Source of the DNA: Glandiceps talaboti
Taxonomy: Eukaryota; Hemichordata; Enteropneusta; Spengelidae
DNA length: 64,000 bases
NCBI RefSeq assembly: GCF_964340395.1
Contig: NC_135568.1
Span: 6,913,079 to 6,977,078, forward strand
Direction of reading: 5' to 3'
Made by a program: the position numbers and the translations under genes. Below the pieces are notes generated by a model. The model had not been told where the DNA came from. It did no database searches and saw only the letters and a program-made list of their open reading frames with translations. Within the stretch, counting starts at the first letter, position 1. Each line of letters starts with the position of its first letter. Positions 13,946 to 21,535 of the stretch are shown here, piece after piece.

Positions 13946-14137
13946 GGGGAGGGAGCAGTGGAGGGGAGGGAGAAAGGGAGAAGGAGAGGAAGCAAGCCAG
14001 CAAACAATATAGATCTCTGATATTGTCTAATTATCTAAATGATTCTAATTATTTTTTCAGTGGCCTCTATCTTCTGTGTACCTGGTATCAAACTTCAAGC
14101 TGAAATCAACGACTCAAGGGTACCAACAAGAATTTAA
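770..14137 (+). CDS. CDK14/CDK15-like PFTAIRE cyclin-dependent kinase, C-terminal part (4 exons)
   Basis: Spliced coding sequence join(770-882, 1367-1415, 1872-1962, 14061-14137), giving 109 C-terminal residues and a TAA stop. The gene continues off the left edge, so the ATP site and PFTAIRE helix are not visible. Family signatures are VLGTPSEETWPG (CDK kinase subdomain X), DLAARFLQ, KRISATEA with the invariant subdomain XI arginine, then YFAGLPSKIHDLPD and MASIFCVPGIKLQAE. The last two match the C-terminal tails of human CDK14 and CDK15 and fly Eip63E. All junctions keep frame, with phases 2, 0 and 1. Family members bind cyclin Y at the plasma membrane and phosphorylate LRP5/6, priming Wnt/beta-catenin signalling. 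The divergence is that of an unduplicated invertebrate gene, so I do not choose between CDK14 and CDK15. The 12.1-kb last intron is stuffed with repeats. Confidence 0.9.
1367..1415 (+). CDS. CDK14/15-like small exon
   Basis: 49 bp between a pyrimidine-rich acceptor ending TCAAG and the donor GTAAGT. Its first base completes an arginine codon begun in the previous exon. It encodes LHTSPGASDLAARFLQ, aligning with human NHAEDLASKLLQ and with fly PRLYDIIEGETIANGFLQ. It ends in phase 0. Confidence 0.88.
1872..1962 (+). CDS. CDK14/15-like exon (kinase subdomain XI and tail)
   Basis: 91 bp between CTAACAG and GTAAGT. It encodes LIPLKRISATEAMRHTYF, containing the subdomain XI arginine, followed by AGLPSKIHDLPD. 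The latter matches the CDK15 tail (SALPSQLYQLPDEESLF). It ends one base into a codon. Confidence 0.92.
2203..2260 (+). repeat. tRNA-like SINE head (A-box only)
   Basis: GGTGGCTTAGTGGTTAGTGC resembles the D-arm/A-box (TGGCNNAGTGG) of tRNA-derived SINEs. The expected B-box downstream is degenerate. Probably a decayed SINE 5' end; low confidence. Confidence 0.35.
2277..2370. repeat. short tandem repeat, about 33 bp units
   Basis: Three copies of a unit with CAGTCCNCCAGTACAGCACA followed by a TAATATTRCA-type segment. It runs into a related TTGCATTATG stretch. Confidence 0.8.
2385..2452. repeat. ATTAC-type pentanucleotide microsatellite
   Basis: Imperfect run of ATTAC/ATTGC units (ACATTACATTACATTACAGT and similar). 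Confidence 0.85.
2505..2815. repeat. tandem array with alternating 48 and 75 bp spacing
   Basis: The core TTGCATCACATTATATGAAA recurs at 2530, 2605, 2653, 2701 and 2776. Spacings are about 75, 48, 48 and 75 bp. The longer units carry an extra insert with TTATTTGGTTTAA or TTATATGGTTTAA. A GTACAGCACACA segment separates cores, shared with the array at 2277. Confidence 0.85.
2816..3657. other. CDK intron, no feature seen
   Basis: AT-rich unique sequence. An acceptor-like TTTACAG at 2912-2918 would open a frame, but the peptide does not resemble any CDK tail (see rejected items). Confidence 0.5.
3658..4001. mobile_element. palindromic MITE family A, copy 1
   Basis: About 344 bp, near-palindromic over its whole length. 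The left end is TCAAAGTGACTATATG and the right end ATATTGTCACTTTAA. Each arm carries TTTTGGATTATTAATTTTTC or its complement, the GTTTGTAACTCA block and a GTGTAAAAAGTGTG block near the centre. It is more diverged than the copies at 9119 and 10928. Confidence 0.8.
4002..5340. other. CDK intron, no clear feature
   Basis: AT-rich sequence with weak internal repetition: TTGCCATGG/TTGTCATGG followed by a CATTC-TGTGAAGAAAA motif recurs at about 4180, 4310, 4450 and 4590. This suggests a decayed tandem repeat of about 130 bp. No exon candidate. Confidence 0.5.
5349..5535. repeat. tandem repeat, 55 bp units
   Basis: TTGTCGGGATATAAG recurs with ATATAAG at 5371, 5426 and 5481, a fixed 55-bp period. Each unit ends in GTTGATATTCAAAG. 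A partial fourth unit follows at about 5520. Confidence 0.9.
5888..5911. repeat. G-rich homopolymer tract
   Basis: Runs of G interrupted by single A and T within a purine-rich segment (GGTGGTGGGGGAGGGGGG). Confidence 0.8.
6067..6151. repeat. (CA)n microsatellite
   Basis: About 40 uninterrupted CA units. Confidence 0.97.
6290..6765. repeat. satellite family B, locus 1, units of about 122-127 bp
   Basis: Four degenerate units. Each has TCTAAAATAAAGT near the start (6301, 6423, 6551, 6676), then GACAAGAATTTTTGTTAAAA and AATTTTGGTGGGAAAATAAC. The same unit occurs at 36170-36520 outside this gene. Confidence 0.85.
7365..7650. repeat. dispersed repeat D, copy 1 (contains a hairpin)
   Basis: Shares ordered blocks with 33660-33995: ATTATTCC then AATATTTTTC, CTAAGGG, GACTCGTATT then GAGCACTG, AGTGACGTAG, GGTTGTCTTGACGTAGAA and CCAGGGTAT. 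A near-perfect hairpin at 7404-7476 has about 28-bp arms (ACAAGTGACCTAAGGGGCC and its complement). It is an unclassified dispersed element. Confidence 0.8.
7651..9118. other. CDK intron, no feature seen
   Basis: AT-rich unique sequence with homopolymer A/T tracts. No exon candidate or clear repeat. Confidence 0.5.
9119..9472. mobile_element. palindromic MITE family A, copy 2
   Basis: About 354 bp. It starts TTAAAGCAGAGGCCATATGG and ends CCATATGGTGACTTTAA. The two halves are inverted copies of each other, with TTGGATTTTTAATTTATAAA on the left and TTTATAAATTAAAAATCCAA on the right, and GTGTTTGTAACTCA against TGAGTTATAAACAC near the centre. No coding capacity. TTAA at both ends fits a target site. 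Confidence 0.92.
9473..10927. other. CDK intron, no clear feature
   Basis: AT-rich sequence. The phrase TATGGACTCTGGGAT at 9725 recurs near 46546 as CATGGACTCTGGGAT, hinting at one more dispersed repeat. Otherwise nothing supportable. Confidence 0.45.
10928..11280. mobile_element. palindromic MITE family A, copy 3 (best-preserved ends)
   Basis: 353 bp from TTAAAGTGGCCATATG to CATGGCCACTTTAA. The ends are exact inverted complements over at least 11 bases, flanked by or including TTAA. The centre is the palindrome TTATTGTACGTACAATAA. The halves pair over nearly the whole length, so a transcript would fold into a long hairpin. The type is that of a fold-back MITE; the transposase superfamily is not identifiable, and TTAA targets suggest but do not prove piggyBac-like mobility. 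Confidence 0.93.
11281..12237. other. CDK intron, no feature seen
   Basis: AT-rich unique sequence. One short duplication: AGCCAAATATGTAAATTCCA then AGCCAACTATGTAAATTCTA, around 11480-11540. Confidence 0.5.
12238..12600. repeat. minisatellite, about 40-60 bp units
   Basis: At least seven degenerate copies of a unit built on AGTGTCAATTTCGTCTCGAC then AAATCTGG-TTTTCAAA. It is open in one frame for 126 codons, but this follows from the repeat and not from a gene. Confidence 0.85.
12850..12895. repeat. poly-T tract, about 46 bp
   Basis: Uninterrupted T run inside the large CDK intron. Confidence 0.97.
13540..13950. repeat. GT/GA-rich compound microsatellite
   Basis: About 400 bp of GTGTGAGTGA-type sequence with pure (GT)n runs at about 13669-13707 and 13874-13944. 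It ends about 110 bp before the terminal CDK exon acceptor. Confidence 0.95.
14061..14137 (+). CDS. CDK14/15-like terminal coding exon
   Basis: 77 bp after a strong acceptor (TTATTTTTTCAG). Its first two bases complete an ATG codon with the A left by the exon ending at 1962. It reads MASIFCVPGIKLQAE then INDSRVPTRI and a TAA stop at 14135-14137. Human CDK14 has MSSIFTVPNVRLQPE at the same place, so phase and sequence both confirm the exon despite a 12.1-kb intron. The tail after LQAE is shorter than in human CDK14. Confidence 0.93.
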
Positions 14138-14489
14138 ACATTTACATGGTTATTTTTGGAGGTAAGTATGTCTTCTATGATTTACATGATCTAGTTTGCT
14201 CTACACCTATCTCTTTACACACAGATGAAGTCCATAGAGGAAATACCATTAATGAACAGAAAGTACTGTTGTGTGTTTCATATGAGTTTCAAATATCGTA
14301 CTCGAACACAGAAATTTACACGAACTCAATTTTTTTCCAAGAACTGCAATCACAGACTGGAACAAACCTGACAATAATTTGGTCACATCTGGATCAATGG
14401 ATGCCTTCAAGACATCCATGCAGGATGATTAAGTGTTTTGCCATCCTCTTCCGTTGATTATTTAAATACCAGTATTGGTTCCTTCAACA

Positions 14490-14870
14490 TATTAATTCTG
14501 ATTCTGATTGTGATTGTGATTCTGAATCTGATTCTGGTTCTGACTCTGATTCTGATTCTGATTCTGGTTCTGATTCTGGTTGTGACTCTGACTCTGATTC
14601 TGATTCTGATTCTGATTCTGATTCTGATTCTGACTCTGGTTCTGACTCTGATTCTGACTCTGGTTCTGGTTCTGATCCTGGTTCTGATTCTGGTTCTGGT
14701 TCTGATCCCGGTTCTTGTTCTGACTCTGGTTCTTGTTCTGATTCTGGTTCTGATTCTGATTCTGATTCTGATTCTGGTTCTGATTCTGGTTCTGACTCTG
14801 GTTCTGACTCTGGTTCTGATTCTGATTCTGACTGGTTCTGATTCTGATTCTGAATCTGATTCTGAGTTAA
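14490..14870. repeat. hexamer array, TCTGAT/TCTGGT/TCTGAC variants
   Basis: About 63 tandem hexamers (GATTCTGATTCTGGTTCTGA and similar). It is open on both strands, encoding Ser-Asp/Ser-Gly or Glu-Ser/Glu-Pro repeats, but this follows from a period divisible by three. It lies in the presumed CDK 3'UTR. Its + strand is strongly depleted of A. Confidence 0.95.
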
Positions 14871-15466
14871 TATAATCAAGTATACACGTTATACATTATT
14901 GTATCAAGTATACAACATTATGCATCTATTGTAAATCTCACTGTACGTACTTGAAGTCTGTAGGAATACTTATATTAACAGAGAGTACTATTTTGTGTTT
15001 GATATGAGTTATATGATTGTACTATATGTTATACAACTATTGTAAATCTCATTGTATGCATGTGAAGTTTCTTAGAAATAACATATCATTGATTGAAATG
15101 AAAGTATGGTAAAGTGCCATTCAACACTTTTGAGTAAATTTGGGTTGGTGTTTGGGAAAGGGGAGGGGGAGATGATAGAGAAATAGACAAGAGCCAAGTT
15201 GAATGAAACTGCTAAGAGTACTGACAGATGCACTGCACCTGTCCCAACAAAATTAACAGCAATTAAGTTCAGTCATGGTGACAAATATGCAATTACTACA
15301 TGTGGTATTAAGGTGAATGACCTTTTATCAGACACTGTGTGACTTGGCATAAAGTGACTATAAAACTGGTGATGAAAACAGACATTGGTTGAAAATGACT
15401 TTGTACGACTAGCATCAGGATCTGAGGTGACACATACCAGGATGTTGTTACCATGACGATGAAGTT

Positions 15467-15472
15467 AATAAA
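15467..15472 (+). terminator. candidate poly(A) signal of the CDK gene
   Basis: AATAAA about 1.33 kb after the CDK stop, with T/G-rich sequence (GTGCTGTTTGTCAG) about 50 bases downstream. It is the first canonical hexamer I saw after the stop. Confidence 0.4.
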
Positions 15473-15490
15473 GTGTATATTCCATATTGA

Positions 15491-16149
15491 ATATTGGAAA
15501 CAAAAGTATTGATGTCATCTGGTGCTGTTTGTCAGAATTCTGTATGGCAGAGAATGAACATCTGGGACATTTTCAAAGTTAGCAAAATAATACGACTTAG
15601 AGTCTAACAATGAAATAGTTGTGTTTAGCCATTCTACCAAAAAAGAGACAGTTGTCTTTTAAAACAGGATGTTTTGTGGTCATTATATACAGGTCACAAA
15701 GTAGGCAAAGAACGTGAATATGAACTTATGCAGGGATGTATTAAGATAAGGGCCGGCAGGCGGCAAAAACAACCAGCAACCAACAATAATTTGCCGGCTA
15801 CTTTTTTTTAGGAATTTGTGTAAAAATTCGTCGTTTCAACCACCATTTCCAATCAGTGGCAGATTTGTGGGTCTCATCTATAGATATTACCAGCATATTC
15901 ACATTTGATTGACTGCTTTGAAAATTAGCTATATCCCTGAAATAGTATGCATTTGGTTCTGAACTCATCTTAAGAGCTGACACAATGTGTGCCAAAATTG
16001 TTTCACTGGGAAGTTCTGAACTACAAAGGCAGATTTTTTTTCAAAATCAATGTATTTACTCCAAAAACATGAATGGTTGTGATAATACTGTAGTCAAGAA
16101 TTGTTTACCAACTAACATAAAGTGGAGCTCAAATGTGAAAAAAGAGTCT
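15491..16149. other. intergenic, no clear feature
   Basis: AT-rich sequence. GGCCGGCAGGCGGCAAAAAC near 15751 and TTTGCCGGCTAC near 15791 form a small inverted pair. No coding signal. Confidence 0.5.
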
Positions 16150-16541
16150 TTCAGGCTTAAAAAAAATTGTTTGGTTCCAGTTTCCCGACTCCACCTACTT
16201 TTTCTCTGCCTACTCTAAATTTTTTTATGTATTCGGAAAAAAATATATATATTGTGAAGTCTCATGAGAAATAGTGGATGCAGAAACTGACATCAACTTA
16301 AAAAAACAATATAAAACTGTTCTTCTAATCTGTAATGGCTGTACATCTGATGAGAAGAAACCAATAACACAAAGGCCATATGGAAAACAATGGAAAACAT
16401 AACTACCTGAACTAGACATGTACTCACACTTGAAAAAAAAAATTTTTTTTTTAAAACAAAAAACAAAAAAAACTGCCTAACTCACGTATTCTAAAATTCA
16501 GTGTAATCGGAAGCACTGTGACACAATTTCTTTTTAGGCCT
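16150..16541. mobile_element. MITE family C, copy 1 (long form)
   Basis: About 392 bp bounded by inverted ends AGGCTTAAAAAAAATTGTTT on the left and ATTTCTTTTTAGGCCT on the right. Relative to 46790-47128 it is in the opposite orientation and shares the interior, including CTTCTAATCTGTAATGGCTG followed by TACATCTGATGAGAAGAAAC and AATAACACA. No coding capacity. Confidence 0.85.
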
Positions 16542-18116
16542 CAGCTAAAAATTTCTGTGCACCAAAATAGATACAGTACTATGTGATCGCTGTGAGAAAC
16601 TTGATTGGTCTGACATAAAAATATTGCAAAAAAGATGATAGAATTTTCAAAAATTCAATATATTTGTGTATCATCAAAGTATGTCTAAGACAGTTGCTGA
16701 ACCAGACGAAATGTTATCCATAGATAAAACAAAAAATTGGTGGGGTGTACAGAATACAGCAGATTTATAATATCAGCGTAAACAACTGCAAAACTATCAG
16801 ATAGTTGTTACGCAAAAGGTGATATAAATTAACTTCTGGTGGGGCTTCCAGAATTTCAGTCAGACAGTGTGTAAGAGACTGATGTCATTTACGTTGTACA
16901 TTTAGTCAATGGCACACAACACACTAGGTGTAAGGGAGATAGGATTAGAAGTACTTGCAAAATATTCACTTGTTGAAATAAATGACCTATAAGTGAGACA
17001 CTAATCCTTTAATTCCACAGTACAGTCTTTTCACGATCCACTTCTGTATAGGTAATTCCACACTGTCTAGCCTCATACTGGCGTGGCGTAATCCTTCAAC
17101 ATGTTGTTTCAGAAATACCTAAGATTATCAGAAGAAAAAAATAGCACCTGATTTTTAGCTAAAATTTTAGTACAGATGTATAAGGAAAGATGATTCTTTG
17201 ACATTAGCTCCAAAATTTGAGTCAAATTCATAAAAAATTTACTCGAAAACAGAAATTTCAGACGGCTGTTTTTTGTTCTACTTTACGACAGCGAGTGCAA
17301 ATAGTACAGAGGCGTAGAGAGCATCATAAGTTGACACTAATAGGTTGATTGAGAGAGATAAATTGATGTAAAATAAAGTGTGTATACTTAAAACACTGAC
17401 TTGATGTTTCTGTGTATGTTTAGGCTTCTAATATATATTGGGTTAGTGCCCTCTTAGAAGAACAGCCCCTTTGTCTGTAAATCAAATCCGAATTGTGGAC
17501 TACCCCCACCTATCTTATCAAGTGTTGGATTCACTATGGTTTGTGTATTGGTAGACTGGTATATTTTGACAACTGTGAGCTGGAAAAGCTCAATTTCTGA
17601 TCCTTGAACAGGGACATCTGTTTTCCAGGTTTTTTTTTTGTTTTTTTTTTGGGCATGGCAATGTGCCAACTGGAAGTTCAATGTGCCGAAGTCAGACAAC
17701 CCTGAAGTGGAAATTGAAACTCTGACTGTGATGAATCCTCGTTATTATCAACTTCCACCAATTTGTATGCTTGACTAGCTAATCCGTACGAAATTCACGG
17801 CCGTCTTTGTAGCAGGTTCATTTCTATTGTAGTGGTATTCAAGGCCGATGCACATGGCAGGGTGTAAGCTTTTTATCTGAGTCTAAGACGGAATTGCCAC
17901 ACCAGACTTGTCTACTCAAAAAAAAAAACCCGCATACAAAGCCACTGTGTCTTTTGCTAGAAATATGTTATAATCCTAATCTTTGCATATACAAGGGCAA
18001 CTTAAATAGAGGATTTATGTGTGTGTTCACACTACTGGCGTATTGAAAAAAGAGTTGAGAGTCAAGAATAGGGCTATAGCAACTTTACATCTGTGAGCGA
18101 CCCCAGCACCTTTCTT
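16542..18116. other. intergenic, no feature seen
   Basis: AT-rich unique sequence. The 81-codon minus-strand frame at 17454-17699 has no family signature and I do not call it. Confidence 0.5.
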
Positions 18117-18714
18117 GAAAATAGATGTTTACGAATTAGAACTTGACATTGCCATATCGTTTGGTATCGGCCAACATGATTGGTATGATGGTCTTGTTAA
18201 TCATGTCACCATTACTTCTAAAATTTGTTATCGAGCGAAATATTTTGGGGTAATAGTTATGGTTGTGATTTGGTAATTGCGATAGTGACTATTTTACCGA
18301 TTGAAGTTATGAATAACGTGACCAAATCAGTGTCTTTAATATGATCGAGAAAATTGTGAAATTTGAATTTGATACATCAGTAGTTAAAATGTGTCTGGAA
18401 ACGGTTTAAATCGTTGAAAATAGATGTTTACGAATTAGAACTTGACATTGCCATATCATTTGGTATCAGCCAACATGATTGATATGATGGTCTTGTTAAT
18501 CATGTCACCATTACTTCTAAAATTTGTTATCGAGCGACATATTTTGGAGTAATAGTTATGGTTGTGATTTGGTAATTGCGATAGTGACTATTTTACCGAT
18601 TGAAGTTATGAATAACGTGACCAAATCAGTGTCTTTAATATGATCGAGAAAATTGTGAAATTTAAATTTGATACATCAGTAGTTAAAATGTGTCTGAAAA
18701 TGGTTTAAATCATT
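18117..18714. repeat. tandem duplication, two 299-bp copies
   Basis: Both copies begin GAAAATAGATGTTTACGAAT (18117 and 18416) and match almost base for base to ATGGTTTAAATC, with only scattered substitutions. A recent head-to-tail duplication of otherwise unique sequence. Confidence 0.97.
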
Positions 18715-18715
18715 G

Positions 18716-19959
18716 ACTATTTTCATACCATGCATGGTTTCCGAAGAAGCTAGATTTGAATTCTCGATACATGTAAAATATCTAGGTTCTACATTTCTCA
18801 CATTACATTTATGAAAAAAAACACCTTATTTCACAACAAATAGTAAATATAAACATCTTATGATTCCCAAAATCTAATTTGATAAGTTATCTGTATACAT
18901 CTCAAGGTTTCGCACATTTTTTTTTGGATGAAAAAAATCTTACTTTTCAACTACAAAATTTGTAAAGATGTGAGTGCTTTCACAGACACCATGCTGAGAC
19001 TGCTATTTGTTATAGAAACACAAAGCTGAATACCTTTTGTTGGTAACCACAATAAGACTAATAGAATCCATAACATAAATGTCAGAAGTCACATCAACAC
19101 TATAGTCATCTATCACAAATCGTGTTAATTGAATTAAACTCGCAACCAACCATAGCAATAAAAACTATGATGACATCACATATAAGGATGACCTTATATA
19201 TTTCTATGTTTTACATCATAACTACTTCAAATTCATGGTTTGATCATTCCGTTAATATTGAAACAAAAGAAAAAAAAGTTTGGTTAACATTTCACTTGAG
19301 AATTTTATTGATAAACGATAGTTTTTACCAGATATATGATTGTGGTGTAGCCATCTTATCATCAGTGATGGTGTATTGTTTTCCTGATTTGGCCATAGAG
19401 GGTGTCTTTTTTTCATCATACATTGAATCAAAAAAATGTAGGGTCGGTCAGGTCATGACATGTACAAGAATATAAAGGGCCACCTTTACAGATTCTCAAG
19501 TTAAAAAACGTAATCTGGAAGCTCTTACCTGGTTTGGCCTTATACGTACGTGTGAAATTAACGATGTAGTGAATGACAGTGATACGTAATATAGAAGCTC
19601 TCACCTGTTTCGGCCTTATATCCACTTGTGAAATTAACAATGTAATGTACGATAGTGATATGACATACATGCATTCTATATTCTTAGAATTATCCCATAG
19701 CTACTTTAAAAATCAAGATTTCTATCACCCTGTCTGAGTTTTAGGCTTCCTAAACATATGGTGTACAAGTTTACACTTCTCTTGGTTGCTACAGTATCTG
19801 ATAAGGGTCCACTTTCACAAGTCAACTCAGCCAATACTTGTAAACCACTATAAGCTACCAAGCTAACTCTCAGCTGTCACTCTCTTGGCCAAATTTAGCA
19901 ATGATTCAACGATTTGTAGTGTCACTCTGAACAATTTACTAAAAAGGCCAATGTTAGAT
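18716..19959. other. intergenic, no clear feature
   Basis: AT-rich sequence. A short direct repeat at 19505-19670 pairs GGAAGCTCTTACCTGGTTTG with the later AGAAGCTCTCACCTGTTTCG, each followed by GCCTTATA and GTGAAATTAAC. No coding signal. Confidence 0.5.
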
Positions 19960-19975
19960 GGGGGGGGGGGGGGGG
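19960..19975. repeat. poly-G tract
   Basis: Uninterrupted G run of about 16 bases in otherwise AT-rich sequence. Confidence 0.95.
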
Positions 19976-20559
19976 CTACTCCCCTTATTTGTTTATTTGT
20001 GTATACGTATATGAATATGTGCCACCCTTTGGTGTTCGTTTTCTAGCCTTTGGTCAAAAATGGGGTCTATTTTTTTTTTAGTTGAACAGTCTAAAACGGA
20101 ATCCAGTTTGCATCATTTTCGATTTTGCTTGGTCTAAAATGGGGTTCATTGTCCTTTACCAAATTATAACTGCCATTTATTGCCTCAAAATGTTGCCGCC
20201 TATATAAGGAAAATGTATTTAGATCAAAACTTTCATCGTTTAAAAAGCTGTAATGGTCTAAAATGAGGCCTGGGGTTTCCAGCACTGGCCACACACCCCT
20301 ACCAGAGCTGACCACTGATATGCCAACCCTCCCAACCCCCCACCCCCCACCCCCGGTCTTTGATGTTCAAATTAATTTAATTTCACAAAGTGCTTAGGTA
20401 AGATATATGCAGGTAAACTACCTAACATATACCTGTATACTAAAATAGAACTATACCCCGCAAGTTCAAATAAATGGTAAAGTATGCATAGCAAGATCTA
20501 AGAATCACACGCACCAAAAAGAACCCAAACACACACCCTGAAAGATAGAATTAGTGCAG

Positions 20560-20770
20560 TTTAAAGTCCCATGCCATGTTGGGATTGAAATTTAGAGATG
20601 TGAAAAATAGTTGTCTAACAGAGATATACATAAAGTTGGTCTTGAACAGAGAAAGATCCTGTGTAATCTTTATGGCTCCATTGATAAGATAATATTAATA
20701 TTAAAACCTGGCAGTCAAACATTGGGTTTAATCCTGTTGGATTAGGATTAAGATTGAAAATTAAAAATCA
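20560..20770. repeat. dispersed repeat E, copy 1
   Basis: Shares TGTGTAATCTTTATGGCTCC followed by A-TTGATAAGATAATATTAAT and AAAACCTGG with copies near 25105, 27830 and 42720. The same phrases recur in the next 100 bases (GACTCCACTGGTAAGATAGT), leading into the array at 20865. Confidence 0.65.
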
Positions 20771-20864
20771 GTTGTCTGACAGCAGAGCTACGGTACTATG
20801 AACAAATATGTCTTTATATCTGTATGACTCCACTGGTAAGATAGTAGTAGTCCATAAACCATGC

Positions 20865-21535
20865 AATTCAAACATTGGGAGCTTGACTGCTTAATATCGA
20901 TAATCTTGGGTTGCGTTTCTGTAAAGTTTGTTTTCGCCGTGGCGACACGTTCTGCACTGAAGTGTTGGGAATCATAGCATTGGTAGATAGTGAGATCAGG
21001 GAACAAAATCCTCACTTTGGAAGCTCGACTGCAAGTCGATAATCCTGGGTAGTGTTTCTGAAAAGTTTGTTTTTGACTTGGTCACGATGGTATACCTCTT
21101 GAGAATCTATGGTACGCTGAGCCTTGAGAGTCATAAAATTGCTTGATATACATTGTGAAATCATGGAACAAAAGCCTCACTTTGGGAGCTTGACTGTGTA
21201 TGTAGACAATAATAGGTAGAGTTTCTGAAAAGTTTGTTTTTGTCATCGGCACTGTTCCTGTGTCGGGAGTCATAGAACTATTAGATTTAGTGTGAGAATA
21301 TGGAACGAAAGCCTCACTTTGGGAGCTTGACTGTGTATGTAGACAATAATAGGTAGAGTTTCTGAAAAGTTTGTTTTTGTCATCGGCACTGTTCCTGTGT
21401 CGGGAGTCATAGAACTATTAGATTTAGTGTGAGAATATGGAACGAAAGCCTCACTTTGGGAGTGTGATCGTAGGTACATATTACTGGATAATCATGGGTG
21501 TATAGAGTTTCTGAAAAGTTTGTTTTCGCTAGCTG
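20865..21535. repeat. tandem array, 137-165 bp units
   Basis: Units start with TTTGGGAGCTTGACT or close variants at about 20871, 21016, 21181, 21318 and 21455. The last two periods are exactly 137 bp and near-identical; the outer ones are diverged. Every unit carries GTTTCTGAAAAGTTTGTTTT. Confidence 0.93.

Larger units (their letters stand above)
1963..14060 (+). other. large last intron of the CDK gene (12.1 kb)
   Basis: GTAAGT donor at 1963 and a strong TTATTTTTTCAG acceptor ending at 14060. The two preceding introns are only 484 and 456 bp. The intron holds three copies of a palindromic MITE, several tandem arrays, a 46-bp poly-T run and large GT/CA microsatellites, all listed separately. 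Between these elements the sequence is AT-rich with no coding signal. Confidence 0.85.
14138..15490 (+). other. probable CDK 3'UTR
   Basis: The sequence downstream of the TAA stop runs to a canonical AATAAA at 15467. It contains a large hexamer array at 14490-14870. A donor-like GGAGGTAAGTATG at 14158 could splice within the UTR in some transcripts. The extent is inferred from the poly(A) signal only. Confidence 0.45.

Noticed and set aside
13524-14879. Open frames of 80-159 codons (His-Thr, Leu-Ile or Ser-Glu rich)
   Set aside because: Translations of GT/GA and TCTGAT microsatellites, open in several frames at once.
20865-21535. CRISPR-like spaced repeats
   Set aside because: The repeats are contiguous direct units without unique spacers, in animal nuclear DNA.
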